From positions 1-38,096 of the forward strand of contig JAQUCP010000022.1 in assembly GCA_028686135.1 (NCBI GenBank): DNA of 38,096 nucleotides. Direction: 5' to 3'. Shown piece after piece: positions 6,949 through 14,268 of the stretch. Positions within the stretch are counted from its first letter, which is position 1. Every line of letters starts with the position of its first letter. The notes under the pieces were generated by a model, which saw only the letters and a list, made by a program, of their open reading frames with translations, ran no database searches and was not told where the DNA came from. This DNA is from UBA12481 sp012523435 (lineage in GTDB: Bacteria; Bacteroidota; Bacteroidia; Bacteroidales; UBA12481). A program made the translations under genes and the position numbers.

Positions 6949-9945
6949 TCAGATTTCCCAGGGAGAGGCGACTTGGTTTTGGTGAACCTGAAGTTCGGGT
7001 AGTGGGCGTTTATCATCGACATTCAGGACGGGCAGTTTTGCCATTTTTTCCACTTCGATGCTAGGGAATCCGAACTCCTCGACCACTTTTCCCAGGATCA
7101 GGTAGCAGCCATATCCTTTGAACGGGTGCAGTTTAAGGCTTTGGGGAAAGTGAACGGTATCAAAGAATTCCCCGGTATCATCGAGGAAGGCAGCGAAGTG
7201 CATCCATTCGCGTTTAATGGTTCTAACGTATTTAATTACAACCAGTTGTCCAACCATTCGTACTTTCTTCCCGATATGCTGATTAAGATCGCGTGCCTTG
7301 ATTTCTCCGCGGAACTGGGTGACGAGGAGGTCGAAATAGTTAGATGTGACCGGGTATCCGAACAGTTCGATTTCGTCATAGGCATCTTCGAGCCGGTTAC
7401 GTTCGAGGCTGGGGAGGGTGAATTTTCTTCGAGGCATGATAAACAGTGGGTTCTGGAGCTCTTGTGAATCTTTCTTCCCGAGAAGCATATGGGCTTCCCA
7501 GAGGAGGGTTGATTTGCTTTTTCCGGTGAATCGGAGGGTGCCTGCTCGTATCAGGAGGATCAATTGTTGGATTCCGATCTGGATGCGGGATACAAGCTGT
7601 TCGAGATCGTTGAATTCCCCGTTACTTTTTCGCTCTTTTTCTATCTCTTGCCCAATCTCTTCGTGTAGTTCTTTCACGAAGACGAATCCCAGGAATATTT
7701 CATTTCCGATGATTCGGGTCAGGTAGTTCGAGTGGTTTACACAGGGCAGGTTGACTGTTGCGCCCCAGCGGCGGGCTTCGTTGATATAGACCCAGGAGGA
7801 GAAGAATCCGCCAAAATTGTTGAGTACGGCGGTCATAAACTCTTTCGGGTAGTAGGCTTTCAGGTATAGGCTCTGGAAGCTTTCGACCGCATAGCTGGCC
7901 GAGTGGGCTTTAGAGAAGGAATAGGCGGCGAAGGATTCTATTTGTCGCCACACTTCCCGGGTAGTTTCTTCGGGATAGCCTCTATCGCGGCAATTCTGGA
8001 AGAACTTATCGACGATACGTTGGAACTCTTCTTTGGAGCGATATTTCCCACTCATGGCGCGCCGGAGGATATCGGCATCCCCGAGATCGAGGCCGGCAAA
8101 GTGGTGGCACACTTTAAGGACATCTTCCTGATAGACCATCACGCCGAAGGTTTCTTTGAGCTGTTCTTCCATCACCGGGTGTAGGTAGGTGAATCCCCCC
8201 GGGTTATGGAACCGGCGGATATATTCGCGCATCATTCCTGAGCGAGCCACGCCGGGGCGGATGATAGAGCTGGCAGCCACCAGGGTGATGTACTCCTCGC
8301 ATTGGAGTTTTTTGAGGAGTCCGCGCATGGCCGGACTCTCGATGTAGAAGCATCCGTTGGTTTCGCCGGCTTTAAGGAGTTCTCTAACCCGCTTATCGGC
8401 CATAAACCGGTCCACCTGGTGGATATCGATGCTCACGCCGCGGTTCTCCCGGATAATTTCGATGGATTCGTGTATATGGCCGATGCCTCGCTGGCTCAGG
8501 ATATCCAGTTTCTCAAAGCCGATATCTTCAGCCACGTACATATCCCACTGGGTAGTAGGGAATCCTTTAGGGGGCATATCGAGGGCGGTATAGTAGGTGA
8601 TGGGTTCTTCCGATATGAGTACTCCGCCTGCGTGGATGCTTCGAAGGTTGGGATAGTCGGTCATTTTTCGCCCGATCTCCCGGATCTGGCTGATGATTCC
8701 GGTGTTATTACGAGTGTTGTCGGGTTCATCGATGAGCAGGTCGATCTCGGCTTTTGGCAGGCCGTACACTTTGCCCAGTTCACGGATGATCGACTTACTC
8801 CGGAAGGTTGAGATGGTTCCCAGCAGGGCTGTGTGGCGCTCACCATATCGTTTGAAGATATAGTCTTGAACCTCTTCGCGTTCTTTCCAGGAGTAGTCGA
8901 TGTCGAAATCGGGCGGACTGGTTCGTCGAGGGTTAATGAATCGTTCAAAGTAAAGGTCGAGTTTAATCGGGTCAACATCGGTGATTCTCAGGCAGTAGGC
9001 CACGATTGAGTTAGCTCCGGAGCCTCGTCCGACGTGATGGAACCTGCGTGACATGGAGTATCGGATGATATCCCAGGTGATCAGGAAATAGGCGGAGAAT
9101 CCGAGCCTGGCGATGACATCAAGTTCTTTCCTGACTCGTTGAATGGCTTCGCCGTTCTTTTTTCCATAGCGGTATTCTACGCCATCCATGGCCAGTTTAG
9201 TGAGCAGCTGGAAGTCGTCGCTCCGGCTACCGGTAAAGGTTTGGCGGTTTTTGACGGAGTTAAAATCGAATTCGGCCTCACATTGGGAGGTGACATGCAG
9301 GGTGTTTTGGATGATCCGTGGATAATCGTGGAGTGCTGCGCGGAGCTCCAGGGTTGGCCAGAATCGATCGCTAGGGTCGGCTGTCTGGTTACCCTTTAGT
9401 TTGGATAACAATGTATTATGATCGATAGCCCGCAGGTTTCGGTGAAGCTGATAGCCGTCAGTCCCGGCGAAAGTAACCGGGTGCAGGAGGAGTAGTTTTG
9501 ACTGGTTTGACCGGAAATCCGAGGTGATCAGCCGCCGGATATGCTGCATCCGGATTCCGATCCATTCATTATCGCGAAGGCGGATCTTCGGCCGATTCAT
9601 GAAGGGATAGATTATGAAGCAGTTATCTACGTTTTCGGGCCGATCGGGCAGGGTAATTCCTCTGATATTGGAGCTTGTCAGCAGCTCGTTCAGCTCGCGC
9701 ATACCTTCGCGATTTCGGGCCAGCCCGACATACTTTAGCTGATCGTCAGCCCGGAACTCGATGCCGGTAATTGGCCGTATCCCGGCTTTATGACAAGCTT
9801 TGATAAAATCGGGCACCCCGGATGAGTTATTGATATCGGTCAGCCCCAGTGTTGTAACCCCGTTGTTCAGGGCCTCTTCCACCAGCTCATCGATAGACAG
9901 GGTGCCGTAGCGAAGGCTGAAGTAGCTGTGACAGTTCAGAAGCAT
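6949..9945 (-). CDS. Short DNA polymerase III alpha subunit paralogue (DnaE2/error-prone type)
   Basis: A 998-residue C-family DNA polymerase. It has an N-terminal PHP domain (residues 1 to about 200) whose first metal motif is degraded: N-C-H-S stands where active PHP domains have H-x-H-S. Then comes the palm with 'GRGSGANS' at 307-314 and the catalytic aspartates of P-D-F-D-I-D (Asp348, Asp350) plus the later 'LDILS' aspartate, the fingers with 'YQEDVLKVCHHFAG' and 'FSKAHSASYAVESF', and a C-terminal OB domain near 'GKKVRMVGQLVV'. Replicative DnaE proteins of Bacteroidota are longer and end in a tau-binding region, absent here. That, and the nearby DinB and S24 regulator, suggest the damage-induced translesion paralogue. 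An upstream element shared with dinB (9995-10023) supports co-regulation. Polymerase identity is sure; the error-prone role is inferred. Confidence 0.88.
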   Translation of the reverse strand: MLLNCHSYFSLRYGTLSIDELVEEALNNGVTTLGLTDINNSSGVPDFIKACHKAGIRPITGIEFRADDQLKYVGLARNREGMRELNELLTSSNIRGITLPDRPENVDNCFIIYPFMNRPKIRLRDNEWIGIRMQHIRRLITSDFRSNQSKLLLLHPVTFAGTDGYQLHRNLRAIDHNTLLSKLKGNQTADPSDRFWPTLELRAALHDYPRIIQNTLHVTSQCEAEFDFNSVKNRQTFTGSRSDDFQLLTKLAMDGVEYRYGKKNGEAIQRVRKELDVIARLGFSAYFLITWDIIRYSMSRRFHHVGRGSGANSIVAYCLRITDVDPIKLDLYFERFINPRRTSPPDFDIDYSWKEREEVQDYIFKRYGERHTALLGTISTFRSKSIIRELGKVYGLPKAEIDLLIDEPDNTRNNTGIISQIREIGRKMTDYPNLRSIHAGGVLISEEPITYYTALDMPPKGFPTTQWDMYVAEDIGFEKLDILSQRGIGHIHESIEIIRENRGVSIDIHQVDRFMADKRVRELLKAGETNGCFYIESPAMRGLLKKLQCEEYITLVAASSIIRPGVARSGMMREYIRRFHNPGGFTYLHPVMEEQLKETFGVMVYQEDVLKVCHHFAGLDLGDADILRRAMSGKYRSKEEFQRIVDKFFQNCRDRGYPEETTREVWRQIESFAAYSFSKAHSASYAVESFQSLYLKAYYPKEFMTAVLNNFGGFFSSWVYINEARRWGATVNLPCVNHSNYLTRIIGNEIFLGFVFVKELHEEIGQEIEKERKSNGEFNDLEQLVSRIQIGIQQLILLIRAGTLRFTGKSKSTLLWEAHMLLGKKDSQELQNPLFIMPRRKFTLPSLERNRLEDAYDEIELFGYPVTSNYFDLLVTQFRGEIKARDLNQHIGKKVRMVGQLVVIKYVRTIKREWMHFAAFLDDTGEFFDTVHFPQSLKLHPFKGYGCYLILGKVVEEFGFPSIEVEKMAKLPVLNVDDKRPLPELQVHQNQVASPWEI

Positions 9946-9994
9946 GCGTTTTTCTGAGATCAGTGATTGATGATTTATCGAAATAGATTAAAAA

Positions 9995-10023
9995 ATGATC
10001 AAAATTATGATTATAATATAATA
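9995..10023 (-). promoter_or_regulatory. Shared 29-base element upstream of the dnaE paralogue
   Basis: Starts 49 bases before the dnaE-like start codon. It matches the element at 12427-12455 before dinB at 23 of 29 positions without gaps and in the same orientation relative to the gene. On the coding strand it contains a perfect TAnnTTTG box (TAATTTTG, complement of 10000-10007), so it probably overlaps the promoter. It also holds an 11-base near-palindrome, TTATA-A-TATAA, at 10011-10021. It is a candidate operator for a common repressor; the S24 regulator at 17521 is the obvious suspect. Identity was counted by eye; AT-richness raises the chance of accidental similarity. Confidence 0.5.
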
Positions 10024-10054
10024 GTTTTTCCTGAAAGATCTCACGGTTCATTTT

Positions 10055-10080
10055 TGTAACATTGCATTCGCTTCTTTGTC
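10055..10080 (+). promoter_or_regulatory. Possible ECF-type autoregulated promoter of the sigma gene
   Basis: TGTAAC at 10055-10060 resembles an ECF -35 box (AAC core), and TGTC at 10077-10080, 16 bases further on, resembles the CGTC -10 box with one mismatch. Transcription would start near 10087, giving a short leader to the ATG at 10103. Many ECF factors drive their own gene, but this is a weak pattern match. Confidence 0.3.
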
Positions 10081-10102
10081 AAACTGCATGACGATAGACC
10101 AT

Positions 10103-10627
10103 ATGGACAACAAGGAGAAGCTGTACAAGCAGATTATCGAAGAGAATCAGGGCCGGATCCGGTCGGTTTGCAAGCATTATGCGGGTAAGACGGGGGATTC
10201 GGATGATCTCTATCAGGAGATTCTGATTAATATCTGGAAAGGGATGGAGTCGTTCCGTGGCGATTCCAAGCGGTCGACCTGGGTTTACCGGGTAGCGGTG
10301 AATACGGCGTTGACTTACCTGAACAGGAAGAATAAGTATTTGAATTTCAATATGCATTGGGATGATGGAAGAGTTTGTGATCTGGTGTGTGAGGATATGG
10401 AAGAGAAGGTTCGCCAGGAAGCGCAGATGAATTTGATTTCCAATTTGATGAATCAGCTGTCGGTGGTCGATAAGATCATCATCTCCCTGATGCTTGAGGA
10501 GCTTTCGTCAAAAGAGATCGCTGAAATTGTGGGTATTACGGAGACTAATGTCCGGGTTAAAATCCACCGGATCAAGGAGGATCTACGCAGTCAAGTGAAA
10601 GGAGGGTTGTATGAAGACCAGGAATAA
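10103..10627 (+). CDS. ECF-type RNA polymerase sigma factor
   Basis: A 174-residue extracytoplasmic-function sigma factor. Region 2 is seen in 'SDDLYQEILINIWKGMESFRGDS' with 'STWVYRVAVNTALTYLNRKNK', and region 4 in 'MLEELSSKEIAEIVGITETNVRVKIHRIKEDL', the helix-turn-helix that reads the -35 box. The ATG at 10103 is preferred because it gives the usual ECF N-terminus and fits the candidate promoter at 10055-10080; an ATG at 10088 adds five residues. Its 3' end overlaps the next gene, a four-helix membrane protein, by 17 bases, so the two are coupled and the membrane protein may control the sigma factor. The pair sits between dnaE-like and dinB, divergent from the former. Subgroup and regulon are unknown. 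Confidence 0.92.
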   Translation: MDNKEKLYKQIIEENQGRIRSVCKHYAGKTGDSDDLYQEILINIWKGMESFRGDSKRSTWVYRVAVNTALTYLNRKNKYLNFNMHWDDGRVCDLVCEDMEEKVRQEAQMNLISNLMNQLSVVDKIIISLMLEELSSKEIAEIVGITETNVRVKIHRIKEDLRSQVKGGLYEDQE

Positions 10628-11222
10628 AAAGAGTAAAATATTTCGTGATGGGCAGACGCCAGAGATGGATCAGGTTATCGATCACCTCAAAAGCCTGGAC
10701 ACCAAGAACAGGCGCTTAATGTTTCGGATGTTCATCTTTTATCTGATCATTGCTCTGGTGTATATCGGGTTAATGATTTTCGATCCTGGTCCGGATCTGG
10801 TGTCGGAGAATCGAATCATCTATCTATCTTATATTCTGATATTTATCGTCTCAGCCCTATTTTTCAGGTATCATTACCGAAAGACCTATCGAGTTGATTA
10901 CACGGCTCCGGTGTTGAAGATGTTGGAAGCTGCGCGCGACCGGCACCGGTTTATGAAGCCGGGAAAGGTCTGGTTTGTCCTTTTTCTGGTTATTGCCTGT
11001 GATGTCATTGTTACATGGGTGATGCTCGATAGCAGCTGGTTTATCGGCTGGTCGTTACTGTTAAAGATTGTTGTGATACAGCTTAGCTATTTTGCGATCA
11101 TGGCTCTCTCTTTGCTTGTAGGCTTCCTGATCTGGCGAAGAAAGTCCCGTCCGCTGGTCAGGAATCTAACCCGGATTATTGAGGAGTTGCGCAGAGATGA
11201 AACGGGGAGTTTGGGATCCTGA
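10611..11222 (+). CDS. Four-helix membrane protein, candidate anti-sigma partner
   Basis: A 203-residue protein with a basic N-terminal cytoplasmic stretch of about 38 residues, four predicted membrane helices (about 39-58, 70-85, 121-138, 145-170) in two pairs divided by a charged loop 'RYHYRKTYRVDYTAPVLKMLEAARDRHRF', and a charged C-terminal tail 'RRKSRPLVRNLTRIIEELRRDE'. No zinc-binding HxxxCxxC anti-sigma motif is present. Its start lies inside the sigma gene (17-base overlap), a layout common for sigma/anti-sigma pairs in Bacteroidota, so a sensory or restraining role is inferred from position only. I do not recognise the family. The stop is 19 bases from the convergent dinB stop. Confidence 0.7.
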   Translation: MKTRNKKSKIFRDGQTPEMDQVIDHLKSLDTKNRRLMFRMFIFYLIIALVYIGLMIFDPGPDLVSENRIIYLSYILIFIVSALFFRYHYRKTYRVDYTAPVLKMLEAARDRHRFMKPGKVWFVLFLVIACDVIVTWVMLDSSWFIGWSLLLKIVVIQLSYFAIMALSLLVGFLIWRRKSRPLVRNLTRIIEELRRDETGSLGS

Positions 11223-11241
11223 TTGGGTTCATATCTGGGTT

Positions 11242-12390
11242 TTAGCCTTTGCGAATGCCGATTGCTCGTTTTACCGAGTCGCTTCCATAGCGCATCCGTA
11301 GCTTATCCATTGCCAAATAGAGGTTTACCGATTCGGGGGTATCCTCGAAGAGGTTGAGTTGTTGGGTTCCGTGTACCAGCTCACTAAGGCGTACTCCGAT
11401 AAGCCGAACGAGCATTCTTCGGGTGTAGAGTTTTTTAAACAGTTCCTGGACGATTGGGATCAGGATATGGTCGAAGCTGGTGTAGGGGATTCGTTTCTGG
11501 ATGGTATGGGTATCGAAATTGGCATAGCGGATTTTCACGGTAACGCAGGCGGTAATTTTTTCCTGTTTCCGCAGTTCAAAAGCGATTTTCTCAACCATGG
11601 TGATCAGGTTACGGTTCAGGTCGTTAACATCGGTGGTATCCTGCTCGAATGTTCGCTCGGAGCTGATGCTTTTCTGTTCCCAGTAGGGCTCAACCGGGGT
11701 AGGGTCGATACCATTTGCTTTCCTCCAGATGATCCGGCCATTCTTTCCCAGCACCTGTTCCATCATTTCAGGAGGTATCTCGCTAAGGGTTTTGATGGTG
11801 AGCACGCCCATTGAGCGTAGCAGCTGAAAGGTTTTTGGCCCCAGCATTGGTATTTTATCGATGCTCAACGGGGCGAGGAAGTTACGCACCTCCGGCTCCG
11901 GCACCTCCTTTTCTCCATTGGGTTTGGCAATGCCGGTGGCGATCTTGGATACGGTCTTATTTACTGATAATCCGAACGATATGGGCAATCCTGTTTCACG
12001 TATGATCCGTTGCCGGAGTTCATGACTCCATATCAGACACCCAAAAAACCGGTCGAGCCCGCTGATATCGAGATAGTGCTCGTCGATAGAGGCCTTTTCG
12101 TACACTGGAGCCGATTCGGCAATGATCTCGGTAACCGTTCTGGAGTACCTGCTGTAGGTCTCCATATCGCCCCTGATGTAAATCCCGTCGCTGCATAGCT
12201 GCCGAGCCATCTTCATCGGCATGGCTGAGTGCACCCCATAAGAGCGGGCTTCATAACTGCAACTGGATACCACCCCACGGTCCGACATCCCGCCAATGAT
12301 CACGGGCTTCCCCTGCAGATGACTGTTCATCAGCCGCTCAACGGAGACAAAAAACGTGTCAAGATCCATATGGACAACGGTTCGGTTCAT
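11242..12390 (-). CDS. dinB: DNA polymerase IV (Y-family translesion polymerase)
   Basis: Bypasses DNA lesions at stalled forks, with low fidelity. The 382-residue product has the Y-family catalytic set: 'MDLDTFFVSVE' with Asp9, and 'SIDEHYLD' with Asp103 and Glu104. Next come the steric-gate region 'SSCSYEARSYGVHSAMP', the thumb 'KPNGEKEVPEPEVRNFLAPLSIDKIPMLGPKT' with its helix-hairpin-helix, and the little-finger domain after 'ERTFEQDTTDVNDL'. A sliding-clamp binding motif Q-L-N-L-F lies near residue 345, about 35 residues before the C-terminus. Length is slightly above E. coli DinB (351). The gene shares a 29-base upstream element with the dnaE paralogue, so damage-regulated expression is likely; both lie on the minus strand with a sigma-factor pair in between. 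Confidence 0.95.
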   Translation of the reverse strand: MNRTVVHMDLDTFFVSVERLMNSHLQGKPVIIGGMSDRGVVSSCSYEARSYGVHSAMPMKMARQLCSDGIYIRGDMETYSRYSRTVTEIIAESAPVYEKASIDEHYLDISGLDRFFGCLIWSHELRQRIIRETGLPISFGLSVNKTVSKIATGIAKPNGEKEVPEPEVRNFLAPLSIDKIPMLGPKTFQLLRSMGVLTIKTLSEIPPEMMEQVLGKNGRIIWRKANGIDPTPVEPYWEQKSISSERTFEQDTTDVNDLNRNLITMVEKIAFELRKQEKITACVTVKIRYANFDTHTIQKRIPYTSFDHILIPIVQELFKKLYTRRMLVRLIGVRLSELVHGTQQLNLFEDTPESVNLYLAMDKLRMRYGSDSVKRAIGIRKG

Positions 12391-12426
12391 TTAAAATCGG
12401 TGTCTTGCTATCCGAATGATTAAATA

Positions 12427-12455
12427 ATAATCAAATTAGTGATGATAATATAAGA
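12427..12455 (-). promoter_or_regulatory. Shared 29-base element upstream of dinB
   Basis: Starts 36 bases before the dinB start codon and aligns without gaps with 9995-10023 (23 of 29 identical). The conserved core covers an A-T-C-A-A-A block, a T-G-A-T block and a final A-T-A-A-T-A-T-A-A block on the plus strand. The coding strand has TAATTTG in place of a full -7 box. The gap is divergent with the ABC-F gene at 12524, so the site could in principle act on both. Confidence 0.5.
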
Positions 12456-12523
12456 ATTATTTTAAGATTGTCAAAGTTGAGAACTCTATGGTAACTTAGC
12501 GCCCAGCTTAATTAAAGGAAATT

Positions 12524-14194
12524 ATGTCGGAAGACAACAAAATCATTTTCAGTATGGTAGGGGTTGGGAAGGTGGTTCCCCCCAACCGTCAGATTCTTAA
12601 GGATATCTACCTTTCATTTTTTTATGGAGCCAAGATTGGCATCATTGGCTTAAACGGGTCAGGGAAATCGACGCTGCTCAAGATCATTGCCGGAATTGAT
12701 CAATCGATTCAGGGGGAGGTGGTCTTTTCGCCGGGATATACGATCGGTCTGTTGGAGCAGGAGCCACACCTCGATCCGGATAAATCGGTCAGGCAGGTGG
12801 TGGAAGAGGGGGTTCAGGAGATTGTTGATCTGCTTAGGGAGTATGAGGAGGTGAACAATCGCTTTCTCGAACCTCTTGAGGATGAGGAGATGAACCGCCT
12901 GATCACCCGCCAGGGCGAACTGAGCGAACTTATTGATCATCACAATGGCTGGGAGCTGGATAATCGCCTGGAGAAAGCCATGGACGCCCTCCGCTGTCCG
13001 GAGCCTGACGCGCAGGTTAAGTACCTCTCCGGAGGTGAACGTCGCCGGGTGGCCCTGTGCCGTTTGCTACTCCGTGAGCCTGATATCCTACTGCTGGATG
13101 AGCCAACCAACCACCTCGATGCGGAATCGGTGCAGTGGCTCGAACAACATCTCCAAAACTACCAGGGAACAGTCATCGCCGTTACCCACGACCGCTATTT
13201 TCTTGATAACGTGGCTGGATGGATCCTGGAGCTTGACCGCGGCGAAGGAATCCCCTGGAAAGGAAACTATTCTTCCTGGCTCGAGCAGAAAACAAACCGA
13301 CTAGCACTGGAGGAGAAAACTGAGAGCCGCCGCCGGAAAACTCTGGACCGCGAACTGGAATGGGTCAGAATGGCTCCTAAAGCCCGCCATGCCAAACAAA
13401 AAGCACGTATCGGAGCCTACGAACGTCTCCTCAATGAAGATACCAAACAGAAGGAGGAGAAGCTCGAAATCTTTATCCCCAATGGACCTAGACTGGGAAA
13501 CAAAGTTTTGGAAGCCAATAACTTATCAAAAGCCTATGGCGATAAGTTGCTTTTCGAAGGCTTGACTTTTACTTTGCCTCCGGCCGGAATTGTGGGTATC
13601 ATCGGACCCAACGGTGCCGGGAAAACCACTCTTTTCCGGATGATCATGGGTCAGGAAAAGCAGGATAACGGCGAATTTGTCATCGGGGAAACGGTCAAGC
13701 TCGGATACGTCGATCAAGCCCATCTGGAAATCGACCCGGAAAAGACGGTCTGGGAGGTGATCTCCGGCGGAAACGAACAGTTCATGCTCGGCGGCCGACT
13801 GATTAACTCCAGGGCCTATGTTTCACGATTCAATTTTAATGGAGTCGATCAGCAGAAAAAATGTGGTGTTCTCTCGGGCGGAGAACGAAATCGTCTGCAT
13901 CTGGCCATGACCTTGCGTTCTGAAGCTAATGTTCTACTGCTCGATGAACCTACTAACGATATCGATGTGAATACCTTACGAGCTTTAGAGGTGGGGTTGG
14001 AGAATTTTGCCGGATGTGCCGTGGTCATTTCGCACGACCGCTGGTTTCTTGATCGGATTGCTACCCATATTTTGGCTTTTGAGGGAAACTCTCAGGTGGT
14101 GTTTTTTGAGGGTGGATTTTCCGATTATCACGAAAATTTGCGTAAGCGCGTAGGTGACGAGGGCCCGAAGCGAATCCGATACCGCAAATTGTAA
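12524..14194 (+). CDS. ettA: ABC-F ATPase, energy-dependent translational throttle EttA type
   Basis: A soluble double-ATPase that binds the ribosomal E site and gates the start of elongation according to energy state. The 556-residue product has two nucleotide-binding domains: Walker A 'GLNGSGKST' near residue 43, signature 'YLSGGERRRVAL', Walker B 'LLLDEPTNHLD'; then the charged linker helices ('EKTESRRRKTLDRELEWVRMAPKARHAKQKAR'), and the second set 'GPNGAGKTT', 'LSGGERNRLHL', 'LLLDEPTNDID'. No membrane segments. Length and the WVR..P.AR.AK.KAR linker match EttA rather than Uup or antibiotic-resistance ABC-F proteins. It stands alone, divergent from dinB; a box TAACTTAG about 35 bases before the ATG is a weak promoter candidate. 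Confidence 0.92.
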   Translation: MSEDNKIIFSMVGVGKVVPPNRQILKDIYLSFFYGAKIGIIGLNGSGKSTLLKIIAGIDQSIQGEVVFSPGYTIGLLEQEPHLDPDKSVRQVVEEGVQEIVDLLREYEEVNNRFLEPLEDEEMNRLITRQGELSELIDHHNGWELDNRLEKAMDALRCPEPDAQVKYLSGGERRRVALCRLLLREPDILLLDEPTNHLDAESVQWLEQHLQNYQGTVIAVTHDRYFLDNVAGWILELDRGEGIPWKGNYSSWLEQKTNRLALEEKTESRRRKTLDRELEWVRMAPKARHAKQKARIGAYERLLNEDTKQKEEKLEIFIPNGPRLGNKVLEANNLSKAYGDKLLFEGLTFTLPPAGIVGIIGPNGAGKTTLFRMIMGQEKQDNGEFVIGETVKLGYVDQAHLEIDPEKTVWEVISGGNEQFMLGGRLINSRAYVSRFNFNGVDQQKKCGVLSGGERNRLHLAMTLRSEANVLLLDEPTNDIDVNTLRALEVGLENFAGCAVVISHDRWFLDRIATHILAFEGNSQVVFFEGGFSDYHENLRKRVGDEGPKRIRYRKL

Positions 14195-14202
14195 TAAATC
14201 AG

Positions 14203-14234
14203 CAGATTAACAGCTTGGTGCGCTGTCAAATCTG
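14203..14234. terminator. Hairpin between convergent genes, weak terminator candidate
   Basis: CAGATT (14203-14208) pairs with AATCTG (14229-14234), followed by ACAGC with GCTGT after a small bulge, around a seven-base loop. It sits between the ABC-F stop and the GH106-like stop, but no T-run follows on either strand, so it may only protect mRNA 3' ends. Confidence 0.35.
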
Positions 14235-14268
14235 ACTAAACAGGAGCGGTCGTTACCCTGACTGGTGA

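Noticed and set aside
8302..8811. 169-codon plus-strand open frame inside the dnaE paralogue
   Set aside because: Antisense to conserved polymerase motifs, which explains the open frame; no signal of its own.
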